A DNA stretch of 64,000 nucleotides from Mayamaea pseudoterrestris (taxonomy: Eukaryota; Bacillariophyta; Bacillariophyceae; Sellaphorales; Sellaphoraceae): contig BROI01000001.1 in assembly GCA_027923505.1 (NCBI GenBank), positions 2,886,001-2,950,000 of the forward strand, read 5' to 3'. A model generated the notes under the pieces. It was not told the origin of the DNA and ran no database searches. It saw only the letters and a program-made list of their open reading frames with translations. The position numbers and the translations under genes are program-made. Each line of letters opens with the position of its first letter. Positions within the stretch are counted from its first letter, which is position 1. Of this stretch, positions 39,138 to 49,203 are shown one piece after another.

Positions 39138-41316
39138 ATGTATGTCGCTGAATGCAGCATGAGGGTCGTGTTGAAGTTCTTTCCTTTATGTTTCGGCGCT
39201 GTCATGGCGCGGAGACAACTTTTCGATCTGTCCACGGTTGCGCGGAAAGACCGAGTCCAACAGTCTAAAACATCGCCGCGTATGGAGATATCGGAGTCGG
39301 CCGGATCTATTTCGCCATGCCCCGACAAGGTTTTTGACATTGACTTGTTTGTCACTCGTACGCATGGGTGCATGCATGAGGGGTTTGAAGGTATGTTCTA
39401 CGTCCCGGCTCAGGATAATTACGACGACATATGACAAACCTCTCACTTCTCTAGGCACTGCAGCATCAAGTATGGACTTAAGTTTGAGCATGTCGGTGAT
39501 TATGAGTATGAGCATGGACTCGCTGATAAGCATGAGCATGGACTTGGGCGGAGGCAATTCACGTAATCACAACGGGCATCATCCCACCCAATCTTCATCG
39601 GGCCGGCGACCACATTCGTTTGTAAAGCGAGTTCAAACTCAAGGTCCAAGTCATTCGTGGGGAAAAAATGATGCAACCTCATACCCAAAGTCAAAGGATG
39701 GTCCAACAGCGGCATTGGTTCAAGAGTCGCTTTTACCATCCTCGACGTTGCCTGGAACGGGGGATGACAATTATGATCCGCCGCCGTCCTTATCCCGTAC
39801 GTCTGCCATTCCTGATGTAGGACCCGTCGTCCTTGTGCCATCTGTCGCTTCGCCTGATGTTAATCCTGTGCACTCAATGGTATGGACGCCATCAAAATCT
39901 AGCGACGTCCCAAGGTCAATGTCACACTCTCCAAATGTTTTTACTAAATCTACGATCAAACCGACTTATACCAGAGCGCCCATTATTCGATCGCAGTCAT
40001 ATCCTGCAGTTTTATTTACTTCGCAGCCCAGTGTTAGACCAATGCCGAACCAACATACACCAGTATATACTGGATATCCGTTAACACACGGCCCAATGTC
40101 TCCGCCGAATACTAAGCAACCAGGTGGAGGAGCCGGCACTAATGATGCTGCTGCTGCGTCGCCAAGTGGCGCTGTGTACCGGTCGAGCGGTGCGCCTCAG
40201 TCCCTTGCTGATCCGCTGGCTTCGCTTACATATTCTCCAAGTTCGTCGTTTCCGCAACAATGTCAGACGATCAATGGCGTTTACGGCTCGCTTGACGGTG
40301 TTTGCGTCGGCGTTGTTTTTGGCTATGCACTTGAGACTATTTCCATCGGGGACGATGAGCTCTTGTATGAGGTTATGCCAACCCTGGAAGTCGCATTTAA
40401 CGATTTTCTATTACCTTTTCTGGATCCAGACCATTGCCAACTAAACACACGTCAACTGTCACATATTGATGAACGCCATTTGCTGGCTGTTATCGGCATC
40501 AGTAGCCACCCTGATGACTTAAGAGTCGAGCCATGCTCTCAAAAGATGAATGTTGGCAACAACTGCAGCGTCTTTCGCGGGGAGCTCAGTCTCTACATGG
40601 TCGGCTTTGCTGCAACCTCTGCAGTCGTTGTGGAAACGAAGAAACATTTAATCGTTGGTTTCAACGTTGGTGCGTTTGACAGTGCTGACGCTCGCATTGT
40701 CCGAGTGTCGTACGTCGATTTGGCTCAGGGCGAAGGATCGACCAACCCCATCGAAAGTCAGGAGGAACCGCCGACTCAAGCGGAAGGGAAGTCGCGTCTT
40801 GCGCTTATTAGTGTTTTGACAGTGTTTGCAGTTTTGGCGTTGCTTGTATTTGGTGCTACTATTGCGTATCGCCACAACGCCGAAGAGTCAAGCCAACGTC
40901 GACAGTTTGAAGCAATGCTGGATGATGCTGATGATGATGTGAATCACATGGTAGACACCGGTGAAGTGGGTATTCCGGAGCAAATTGCTCTTCAGGCAGT
41001 CATGGAAGAAGAGCATGCGTTGGACGACTCGGACGCAGAACTGGGCAGCGATCGAATGGAGGAGCGTCAACCTTATATAACCGAAGTGAGTAGTTTGTAT
41101 CTTGAGAAACAAGCCGACGGCGAGCTTGTCGTCAAGACGACTTGCCCAACCACTTCGAATTTTAGCGAAAGCGAAGATCCCATGGAATGCATCTCTCCTA
41201 GTGATTCTTCCGTTTATATGGAAGACCAGGATAACGTGCAATGTGTTAAAGACCACTTGCTGCATAGTCTCGCCAGCGATCAAGATTCGCAGATGTCGAC
41301 GCAATTTCGCCTCTAG
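39138..41316 (+). CDS. Type I membrane protein with Ser-Met repeats and Pro/Ser-rich ectodomain
   Basis: Exons 39138-39390 and 39455-41316 (64-nt intron) give 704 residues; the ATG at 39159 is an alternative start. A signal peptide (MRVVLKFFPLCFGAV) leads into CPDKVFDIDLFVTRTHGC. Directly after the splice comes a Ser-Met repeat region (SLSMSVIMSMSMDSLISMSM), then about 250 Pro/Ser/Thr-rich residues. A folded Cys-containing domain follows at about 345-500 (CQTINGVYGSLDGVCVGVVF, LPFLDPDHCQL, GNNCSVFRGELSLYMVG). One transmembrane helix (LALISVLTVFAVLALLVFGA) and an acidic cytosolic tail of about 150 residues complete it. I recall similar S/M-rich surface proteins in diatoms. Function unknown; cell wall or adhesion is a guess. 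Confidence 0.7.
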
Positions 41317-41562
41317 CGACAAGGCTCTAAACACACGGACAAACGAATTGAAACAAGCAGTATTCTTTTGCAATTAAGTTTTTGTATAGATTATAGTATT
41401 TATTATTCTTTGTACTTTGCAGAGCGAATGCTTGTTGAGTATGCGTATCATACTAGAATACGACAAATCGACGTCATTATCGAACATATAGTTGGTGGGT
41501 GCTGGCGACCCCGAAGAGAATGTATGTTCTCTTGTCAACATTATTTCATATAGAATGTTTGC

Positions 41563-42126
41563 TTACAGAGTTTCAGCATCTGCACTCTGGCCCATCGATT
41601 GCGAATTGCTGTCGGCATTTTCCGCCACACGGCGTCGACCAAGGAAGAGCGCGGATGCGATCAAAACGGTACCTCCAACAGCGACTGCGACGCTTGGACC
41701 TGCTCCAAATCCTCCGGTGTTGGCTGATGTGCTGCCCTCGGCCGGTGGAGCTTCCGACGATTGATCGACTGGTTCGAATGTCGGAGCCAAGATTGAGCCC
41801 GGCGACGGAGCTGGCTCCTCGACGAGGCCTTCGGATGCTGTTGGTGCAGGTGTAAACGCTGGACATATTCAAAGAAGACACGTTAGTAAGATAACTTATC
41901 TAAATGTGTGCGCAGTTACAAAATAAAGTATGAATCGTTTCATGAATCAGCATGAATGAAGCAGCTGACCGCACGTACCACTCGGAGGACTGTCAACATT
42001 GAGCTCATCGGGAGGAGTCCAGTGATTGTTGACTTCTTCCACATTCACTGGGCTAGTGACCTGTCCTTGCACGGCTGTAGCAAGCAGCGAGCTGACGGCG
42101 AAAAGCATGGTGAAAGAGACCTTCAT
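41563..42126 (-). CDS. Small secreted or single-pass membrane protein, Pro/Ser-rich
   Basis: Exons 42126-41979 and 41858-41563 (120-nt intron) give 147 residues. A clear signal peptide MKVSFTMLFAVSSLLATAVQG is followed by a short acidic part, a Pro/Glu/Ser/Thr-rich stalk (TPAPTASEGLVEEPAPSP), one C-terminal membrane helix (SVAVAVGGTVLIASALFLG) and a short RRR cytosolic tail. The layout resembles a cell-surface mucin-like stalk. No family recognised. Divergent from the GT47 gene with 224 bp between starts. Confidence 0.65.
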
Positions 42127-42350
42127 AGTGACGAGGTGGGTGGCGATTTTGTGAAGCCATGAATGGGGCTGACTCGTAACGATGTGCGAAAGATACCAAT
42201 TTAGAAATCCAGGCTCGCCCGGCGCGATCCATTGTCACGTCATTCATTCGTTCCACAAGCGTCTCATCGGTTCTGAAAGTTTGGCTCGTGAGATTTCACT
42301 TACACCATGGAGGGTTTCTGCTGCAGATGAATGAGGTTGCAACATGACCC

Positions 42351-44072
42351 ATGTCCTTCATTCTACTGCGATCAAGATGGTTGCTCACTGTAGTTGCAGC
42401 ATGCTGTCTGATCCTATCGCAAATTGCAATCAGAACGTCCAGCAGCACGCAACGTAATTACCGGTATATTCCCACCGACGCTGAAATCGTTCTCGAGGAA
42501 GTTGCGCATCATCAAGGGCAGCGACGAGAAAGCCAACATCTACTTAATGGACGAATTGATTCAAACTTCATTTTCAATGACGACGCTCATTGCCCATTTC
42601 GCGATTCAACTATTTACCGAAAAGTATTCGTTTATCCCAACTTGGGTGATGCTCACTGGATGGGTGACATTTTGTCGGATTATGGTCACGCCATGAGCAA
42701 CCAATTACCCTCGCCAACCGTATGGCCATGGCTCTATTATGACGTGCAAGCAAGGGCGAATACGACGAGTCACTACGATGTTAATGGACAGCATGTGCAA
42801 TACACGACCGAGCTTTTGGTGCGAGAGCTACTCACAAATCCAAACTCTTGCCTTCGAACCTACGATCCAGAGCAAGCAACTCTGTTTTATGTTCCATACT
42901 TACCATCCATGGAGTTTCATCAAGCCAGCAAGACTGCGCTAGACTATTCAACGTCAATGTATGGGCAGGCCATCTTGGACATAGTGCAGGAAGGGAACCA
43001 CTCGGCGTGGGAACGATACTTTGGACTGACTTCCAAATACTGGCGACGACGCAACGGAAGCGACCACATTCTAGTCTTCTCCGAGCCATTCCATGGACTG
43101 CTGCACACGCGCAACAAGCGGGGACATTATCATTACATACGGACGCAGCAACAAACGGCCGCGCCCATTGTGATTAGCGTTGAGCTTAGCACCAGTTTTG
43201 TAAATGAGTATCCAGAATGTGCACGAAAGAACATTTTAATGCCATACCCCAATACGGACGGACGAATCTTCAATGGATTGTTTCAGCGAGAGGCCACTGC
43301 CATGTCCAACATTATACAACAAAATCTAACGGCGAGCCATCATATTGGAACCGAGTCACACCTGCACTTACCGGAAATGTCCGAGACCAGGATGAATAGT
43401 AACCGCCCCGCCTCCATATTCTATTCAGGCGGTAATCACGGGACTTGCACATCAGTTCGTCGGAATCTGGAGAAGGAAGTTTATCACTGTTCAAAGTCCT
43501 TTCAAGTGTATCACAAGCACATGACGCGTCGACCTCATCACGGCATGTGGTTGTCCACCTTTTGCCCAACACCGGGCGGAGACTCTCCCAGTGCCAAGCG
43601 CATGTTTGATGCCGTCATTATGGGCTGCATACCTGTCGTCATGTCGCACGACTTTGTTTGGCCATTCAGTACCGAGTTTGATATCAGAGAGGACCTCAAT
43701 CCCTTGGGCTTCTCTGTGAGACTAAATGCGGCCGACTTTGAAACCAAACTTGTAAACTACAAGACATGTCAACCCATTAACAAGTCTCGACCCGCCGGTA
43801 TTCTCGATCAACTTAAGCAGTTACCAGAAGCGGAGGTTAAACGTTGGCAGGTTGGTCTTGCGAAAGCTGCCGACTTGTATTCTTGGTATAAGCGCGACGA
43901 CCGCCTTGTACAGAATCCTTTACAAGCGAGTGTGCTCCCGACAGGCGGAGCCGCGCATCGATTGGTGCGCGAGCTGGAACTACGGGCAGGTGGTGTTCGA
44001 TGGCCGGCTTGCCAGCGCGAATATGCTGCTAACCCGTGGACGAAGAATTCGAACAAGAAATTCAAGTGCTGA
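42351..44072 (+). CDS. Exostosin-like glycosyltransferase (GT47 family)
   Basis: Single exon, 573 residues, ATG at 42351. Type II topology: short basic N-terminus, then membrane anchor (WLLTVVAACCLILSQIAI). The luminal part follows the exostosin pattern: KVFVYPNLGDAHW, ATLFYVPYLPSMEFHQ, then the nucleotide-sugar binding half with PAPIVIS-like and MPYPNTDGRIF strands, IFYSGGNHGTCTSVRRNL, and MWLSTFCPTPGGDSPSAKRM leading into DAVIMGCIPVVMSHDFVWPF. GT47 enzymes transfer glucuronic acid, xylose, arabinose or galactose to wall polysaccharides or proteoglycans in the Golgi; donor and acceptor here are unknown. Motif residues around the GCIPV loop are intact. Confidence 0.85.
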   Translation: MSFILLRSRWLLTVVAACCLILSQIAIRTSSSTQRNYRYIPTDAEIVLEEVAHHQGQRRESQHLLNGRIDSNFIFNDDAHCPFRDSTIYRKVFVYPNLGDAHWMGDILSDYGHAMSNQLPSPTVWPWLYYDVQARANTTSHYDVNGQHVQYTTELLVRELLTNPNSCLRTYDPEQATLFYVPYLPSMEFHQASKTALDYSTSMYGQAILDIVQEGNHSAWERYFGLTSKYWRRRNGSDHILVFSEPFHGLLHTRNKRGHYHYIRTQQQTAAPIVISVELSTSFVNEYPECARKNILMPYPNTDGRIFNGLFQREATAMSNIIQQNLTASHHIGTESHLHLPEMSETRMNSNRPASIFYSGGNHGTCTSVRRNLEKEVYHCSKSFQVYHKHMTRRPHHGMWLSTFCPTPGGDSPSAKRMFDAVIMGCIPVVMSHDFVWPFSTEFDIREDLNPLGFSVRLNAADFETKLVNYKTCQPINKSRPAGILDQLKQLPEAEVKRWQVGLAKAADLYSWYKRDDRLVQNPLQASVLPTGGAAHRLVRELELRAGGVRWPACQREYAANPWTKNSNKKFKC

Positions 44073-44347
44073 TCCAACATGCCGGTGACTGAGCAGATTC
44101 CGCACTCGCTACATGTATTTTGAGGTGTATCGGTTTGTAAAAGAACGAAAAGGCTTTGACAGTTCAGTGGAGTTGCGGTGCTGCAAGTTCCACGAAGAAA
44201 TTTGTCAATTGACAGTACACTATGATATCGGTGCGTATACGTTGTAAATGGCAGCAACGTCCAAGGCTTGATTTAACCCATGTTGTAAAGTTAGGCAATC
44301 GCAACCTTGTACAGATAAAACAAGATAAATATGCTAGCAATTTACTG

Positions 44348-45352
44348 TTAATACCCATATTCCAATTTGGTAATACGGAATTTGGCAGTTCCGCTAATCG
44401 AAATGTACGGTTCAATGTCGCTCGAAAGCTCCTTGACTTCGGCCTTTGCTTCTGCCACCAACCTGCCATCCATGTACCATCCGGCTCCGCGATTAGCGCA
44501 GCGTATCACCGGATTGACACTGCTCGGCAGGGGAACGCTGCGTCGGTCAAACTCGCGGTAGTTATTGCTGGCAAGAATCTCCGATGTTTCCGTGTTGAGG
44601 ACAATGAAGGAAGCCCGAAACTGAAAGTTATCATTGTCCGAGTTCTCCAAGTTGTATTCCTGCCAACCAATCTCAATGCTCTTGCAATCATTGGGGAAGA
44701 TCTGTACCTCGAATGATTGAACTTTGCGACTGTTTGATAGGCCTCGTTGGAGGACGTAGCTATAATCTTCACCTGCATGATCAATCATCGTGCTATATGA
44801 TTCTGAGACCATGTGAAGTTTTTCATCGCCAGGATCGTAACGGTGCAAGTGGAAGGGATAGAGATATCCCGACATGTTCATCGAGTCGACCATACGAAAA
44901 AATCGTTTCTGCTTCTCAGGATCGCTAAAGGTTGGAGGGGACGGACGAATTTCTGCATCGCGAGGTAGTGCTCTATTTACGTCGCGCAGATGCTCGACGA
45001 GTTCCGTGAAGAGAATGGGACTCTCGTCGAGAAAGAATCGGCCATTCGAATCTCGAGGCAGAACCTTATCGCGATCGCCACTAAACATGATCTTCAACTG
45101 CCCCGGCACGAATGTGAGCGTCTTTCGCATCACATCCAGATTCCGTCCACCGACATTCAAAGAGATTACATCATTGGGAGATGGCACCTCAAACTGATTG
45201 CGGCCGCCAGCTGTTGTCGGCGACTGCAGAGCGGCCGATCCACCATTCTCCATGAGCTTCAACGTTTTGTAGTCGCGTTTCAAAGACTCGTTGTCGTCCT
45301 TCACACCTTGCACCTCATCCAGAATGCGCTTGAGAGTCTCTCTATCGCTCAT
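44348..45352 (-). CDS. T1/BTB (KCTD-like) domain protein
   Basis: Single exon, 334 residues, ATG at 45352. Residues 1-50 form a coiled coil (LKRILDEVQGVKDDNESLKR). Residues about 68-170 form a tetramerisation T1/BTB_2 domain: VISLNVGGRNLDVMRKTLT, then LPRDSNGRFFLDESPILFTEL and FFRMVDSMNMSGYLYP. The C-terminal half is beta-rich (VQIFPNDCKSIEIGWQEY, FRASFIVLNTETSEIL, ISISGTAKFRITKLEYG) and not familiar. KCTD proteins often serve as cullin-3 substrate adaptors; that role here is inference. No membrane segment, so it is not a Kv channel. Convergent with GT47 and divergent from COG6. Confidence 0.75.
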   Translation of the reverse strand: MSDRETLKRILDEVQGVKDDNESLKRDYKTLKLMENGGSAALQSPTTAGGRNQFEVPSPNDVISLNVGGRNLDVMRKTLTFVPGQLKIMFSGDRDKVLPRDSNGRFFLDESPILFTELVEHLRDVNRALPRDAEIRPSPPTFSDPEKQKRFFRMVDSMNMSGYLYPFHLHRYDPGDEKLHMVSESYSTMIDHAGEDYSYVLQRGLSNSRKVQSFEVQIFPNDCKSIEIGWQEYNLENSDNDNFQFRASFIVLNTETSEILASNNYREFDRRSVPLPSSVNPVIRCANRGAGWYMDGRLVAEAKAEVKELSSDIEPYISISGTAKFRITKLEYGY

Positions 45353-45767
45353 TGTCTCAAGAGTCTAAACTTCTTGGAGTATACTGCAAGTTGAACAGCA
45401 CCTTTTGGGCAGACCAGAAACTTTTTGGCAGCGATAGCGTTGTGTGGTCCATAAGTGGCTGGCGCAACTCGATGTTTGGGCCGAAGGGCTGTTCAAATGG
45501 GGATTCCAGTCATGTCTTGATATCAGTCGTTGGTTAATTATGTCATGAATACAATGATGATATAGACGTAAAAGTGCAGTAATAGTGAATACTGCATATT
45601 GCATTGTCGCGCATGGAACGAACAATGACTGCTTGGACAGCCTGAGTACCGGTAAGATTCAGACACAGCAGGAAACGCTCGAGCAACAAGATCCACTCGT
45701 CACCATGAGCACCAGCAGCCCTCAAAGCTAAACTTACTACGAGCAGTTGCAGCGCGGCCAGAGAAAC
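45353..45767. other. Divergent promoter region of T1/BTB and COG6 genes
   Basis: 415 bp. TACCGGTA occurs at 45647-45654. No gene seen. Confidence 0.45.
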
Positions 45768-48404
45768 ATGACTTCTACTTTTAATGACAACTCTGCGCTT
45801 GAAAATGAGCAGCAACCAATGAAAACGCAATCGATTCTGAGCGAAAAGGTTTCTCGAGCATTGCAAGTTCGCACCGATACGCCTGCCATGGCGGCTGCGT
45901 TGGAAGCGCTCGGGCAGATACAGTCGACTGGACCAACGTCAGGAACATTCTCGTCGTCGAAACAAGTATCGTCTACTGCAGTTGTTGATTCGCGCACAGT
46001 CCGAGCCGCCATGGAGCAGGATGCCTTGGCGCAAGCTTTGCAGCTCCAGTCTCAGGTGAAAGGCTTGGTTCAAGCAGTTCGTGACGTTCGCGAGCAAATC
46101 TCTGAAACGGCCAATTTTGCACGGCAGGTATCGAAAGCCATTCAAGCAAATGTCATTGTTGACGAAAACAGTAACAGTGGTATTGTTGGGATGGTGAAGC
46201 GAAATGATGAAGTATTTAATGAAACGACGTCGGAGGAGTTAGTCTCATCGGATAGCACAATCGTTTCGGCTATGAATGCCGTGCCAATGACGACGGCACT
46301 TCAGGAGCAATTACTTGCCGGTCGTCTTCACGAGGCTTTTGTTCATCGCGATGCGGCAAAGCAGCGAGTGGAAGCCGTGCATGCATTTTTTGATCGCTTT
46401 GATTTGTCGCCACAAGAAGCACGACTCTTGGAGCAGTATTCCTTTGAAGATGTTTCACTGAATTTGGATGAGGACGAGACTCTCATGCACTCAGGTTCGG
46501 ACAGTGATAGCATGCCAGCCAATGGAGTTGCGTTCCTACGGGCACTCGAGCGCCTGCGTAGGGTTCGTCGTGCGTTGACGGAGACGTTTGGGAGTCCTCG
46601 CGACATTTCAATGGCAACCACATCTAACACCGGTAACTCGATGCAAAAGGATGGTTTGGCGCCTTCGTCGGCATTGCGCATGATGGAGCGGTTGGCGCAG
46701 ACGCAGGAGCGAGCATATGAGCGACTGTACCACTGGTTGCAATCGTATTTGCATCTTTCACACCAGTCGGCTCCAACGTCGTCGAGCGCCATGCAGCAAC
46801 AGCAACTCCCAAACTCCACCGCCGCCGAAGGGCTTGAGGAAGCTATTCAGCATCCTTTCGTTCAACTTGCTCTGCACACACTCCGCCACGTGCCCGCCTT
46901 CTACACGCATACTCTCGAGTTGATTGCAAGCAGTCGTCGGACGGAGCAAACAAAGCGTTTTCTCTTGGCGCTCACCACGACGAATAGTGGACTGGCAACG
47001 GCTCCGCTTGAACTTAAAAGTCAATCACAAGACCCGGTCGGGTACACGGCAGATCTGTTGGCGTGGGCGTTTTCTGCATTCAGTGTTGAAGCCGATGTAG
47101 CCAAGGGATTATTTCGTAGACATGCTCGAGGTAGTGGTTTGACGCATGGAAGTGATGGTGTGAACGAGTTAAACGATGAGAGTCATAATTCGTCTCGTCG
47201 CGAAGACAGTGTGGAGGACGAAGACGACACGTTTCGTGGCGACGATGATGGTATGTTTAGCAGTATTGACAAGCCCATGACGGCGCAGGATATGCTGGCC
47301 ATGAGCATGAGTGGACTAGCACGCCCTCTCAAATCGCGCATTATGCAAGTCATTGCTCGACTTGCTCGTCGTCCCGATCAAGATGGCAATGAAGACAATG
47401 ATGAAGATGACGACGGGCATGATGGTTTGGATGACTTTGAAGAAGAAGGAAGGGTTCAGCGCAATCGAGTAGCTCACTTGTACGAGCTTTGTGGACTGCT
47501 TCTCTTTTATACTAGTGTCATGGAAACGACGATTAACAAGCTGCAGCTGCATGGAAGTGAGGCGTCAACAGCTGTTACAAAGGAAGATGAGGGGGGAAAT
47601 TCGGATAGTCGTGGCGCCGAACAAAACCCACTCCTGACGAGTCTCGTTGAGTGTTTTGCGGAAGCCACAAAAGCTTACGAGGCGACCGTTCGTGTGTACG
47701 CTGCAGTGATGGGCCAGTTGTCAGCGAGCACTGGGGAGTCTGAGTCAGCCTTGACACATCTGCTTCTTGTCAAAATTGCGCAGGTGCGACAACAATCTCC
47801 AGGCTTTGCCAAAGATGTGGAATGCCCTGAGGCGTATGCCGACATTCTATTGATTGACTGGGTGACACATATTCTGATTCAAGCCGCCATTGCCAGTTGC
47901 AGGACTTTGGATGATGCCGTCACGCTTCAACAGTCAGTGGCAGCATCGAAACAGGCAGGCATGAAAATCGTGGCTGCGGAGCAACTTGATGAAGCTATAG
48001 AAGCAAAGGAGGTTGTTTTGATTCAGCAGCTGGTAGCGCAAGAGTCGAATAAAGTCTTGGACCTCTGCGGACTAGGGCAAGTGACGGCTAATTTAATGCT
48101 TTGGCAAGAAGTGCAGGGCGGTGGAACGCAAATGGTCGCGTATCCCGGTCTTTCGCCGCAAGAGGTGGAAGCGGGCTTGAAAGAGTTTTATGCGTCACTG
48201 TACTCGCCACCGATTCCTTCATTAGAGACCACGGTTAAGGATCCTGTACTTCGAAAAAATGCACGATCCAAAATCGCAGAAAGCGTGTGCGAAACTTATG
48301 AGAGACTTTACGAAGCTATTTCATCTCCGGCCCACGGAGGGTATGACGACACTTCCTTCCTCGGCCATACTCCTGACCAAGTTCGGACGCTAATCATGCA
48401 TTAA
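45768..48404 (+). CDS. COG6: Conserved oligomeric Golgi complex subunit 6 (COG6)
   Basis: Single exon, 878 residues from the ATG at 45768 (the in-frame codon at 45747 is TTG). The COG6 pattern is clear: LSEKVSRALQVRTDTPAMAA at the N-terminus; FDRFDLSPQEARLLEQY; MMERLAQTQERAYERLYHWL; HPFVQLALHTLRHVPAFY with THTLELIASSRRTEQTKRFL; and DPVGYTADLLAWAFSAFSVE. COG6 is a lobe-B subunit that contacts SNAREs during retrograde Golgi transport. Acidic low-complexity insertions (DEDDTFRGDDDG near 490; DNDEDDDGHD near 545) lengthen it compared with the roughly 650-residue animal protein. COG3 of the same complex is at the left edge of the window. Confidence 0.85.
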   Translation: MTSTFNDNSALENEQQPMKTQSILSEKVSRALQVRTDTPAMAAALEALGQIQSTGPTSGTFSSSKQVSSTAVVDSRTVRAAMEQDALAQALQLQSQVKGLVQAVRDVREQISETANFARQVSKAIQANVIVDENSNSGIVGMVKRNDEVFNETTSEELVSSDSTIVSAMNAVPMTTALQEQLLAGRLHEAFVHRDAAKQRVEAVHAFFDRFDLSPQEARLLEQYSFEDVSLNLDEDETLMHSGSDSDSMPANGVAFLRALERLRRVRRALTETFGSPRDISMATTSNTGNSMQKDGLAPSSALRMMERLAQTQERAYERLYHWLQSYLHLSHQSAPTSSSAMQQQQLPNSTAAEGLEEAIQHPFVQLALHTLRHVPAFYTHTLELIASSRRTEQTKRFLLALTTTNSGLATAPLELKSQSQDPVGYTADLLAWAFSAFSVEADVAKGLFRRHARGSGLTHGSDGVNELNDESHNSSRREDSVEDEDDTFRGDDDGMFSSIDKPMTAQDMLAMSMSGLARPLKSRIMQVIARLARRPDQDGNEDNDEDDDGHDGLDDFEEEGRVQRNRVAHLYELCGLLLFYTSVMETTINKLQLHGSEASTAVTKEDEGGNSDSRGAEQNPLLTSLVECFAEATKAYEATVRVYAAVMGQLSASTGESESALTHLLLVKIAQVRQQSPGFAKDVECPEAYADILLIDWVTHILIQAAIASCRTLDDAVTLQQSVAASKQAGMKIVAAEQLDEAIEAKEVVLIQQLVAQESNKVLDLCGLGQVTANLMLWQEVQGGGTQMVAYPGLSPQEVEAGLKEFYASLYSPPIPSLETTVKDPVLRKNARSKIAESVCETYERLYEAISSPAHGGYDDTSFLGHTPDQVRTLIMH

Positions 48405-48644
48405 ATAGTAGTCTTTTTAGTATTGGTTTACGTTAATTACATCTTGCGTTACGAAGCTAAGTCGTGCTCGTTGTGATGGCAACATTCAAATCAAAGATAC
48501 TGTAACGAAGCGACACGACATGCTTCTCGTGATTGTCGCATCATTCGTTCGACCGATATGACCACAGAGTGAGCTCCCTTCGTCTACGAGTATATTAAGC
48601 GTGCATATTTACAGTAACTTGAATCACAGATTGCTCTACTGCTA

Positions 48645-48965
48645 ATGGCTGCATCTCATGGACGAGAAGCGTTGCTTCAGTTGTACAAGCAGCTTTTGAG
48701 GTCCGCCGAAACATTTCCGTCCAAGAATCGTTTGAAAATTTACCAAGCAATTCGTGACGACTGGCGCGACAATAAACATATTGAGGGTGTTAAGCTACAA
48801 CAGCAATTATCAGTGGCTTATAAAGGTTTATCGCAGCTTCGGCAATTTGATGAGACGGAAATGACTGGCGGCCAGGTGGATTCTACGAATTGGAGCGTCA
48901 AGCTGGAACAGAACCCCATGCCAAAACCGGATGACTACGATGAACGAAAGAAGAAAAAGAAATAG
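48645..48965 (+). CDS. LYR-motif (complex 1 LYR family) protein
   Basis: 106 residues, intronless, ATG at 48645. The family pattern ALLQLYKQLLRSAETFPSKN, then IYQAIRDDWRDNKHI is present, with LYK in place of LYR and the downstream Phe-Pro-Ser kept. LYR proteins are small mitochondrial helical proteins that bind acyl carrier protein and assist assembly of respiratory complexes or iron-sulfur clusters. The C-terminus ends in a KKKKK run. The exact LYRM subtype cannot be named by eye. It lies 240 bp downstream of COG6 on the same strand, then convergent with ClpX. Confidence 0.75.
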   Translation: MAASHGREALLQLYKQLLRSAETFPSKNRLKIYQAIRDDWRDNKHIEGVKLQQQLSVAYKGLSQLRQFDETEMTGGQVDSTNWSVKLEQNPMPKPDDYDERKKKKK

Positions 48966-49203
48966 TTTTGCTCACTTACTTAATAATGTTTCAAAGGACA
49001 AATTGGTCTCACATCGAAGGTTTTGTTGTCTGAATGGAGAAGGATTTCCAGTCCTTCGATCGCTCGTGCTTAACAATACTGAATACAAAATACAATCAAA
49101 GGAGCTATTTGCAATTAAAAACGTTTAAATATATATGTATGCTCGACGAACCGTTTCTCGCGGGCTCGAATCGAATGTTTCGCTGCTCTGGAGCAGCTAG
49201 TGT

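Noticed and set aside
41771-41781. GGTTCGAAT-like tRNA T-loop
   Set aside because: It lies inside a coding exon and no acceptor, D or anticodon arms can be drawn around it.
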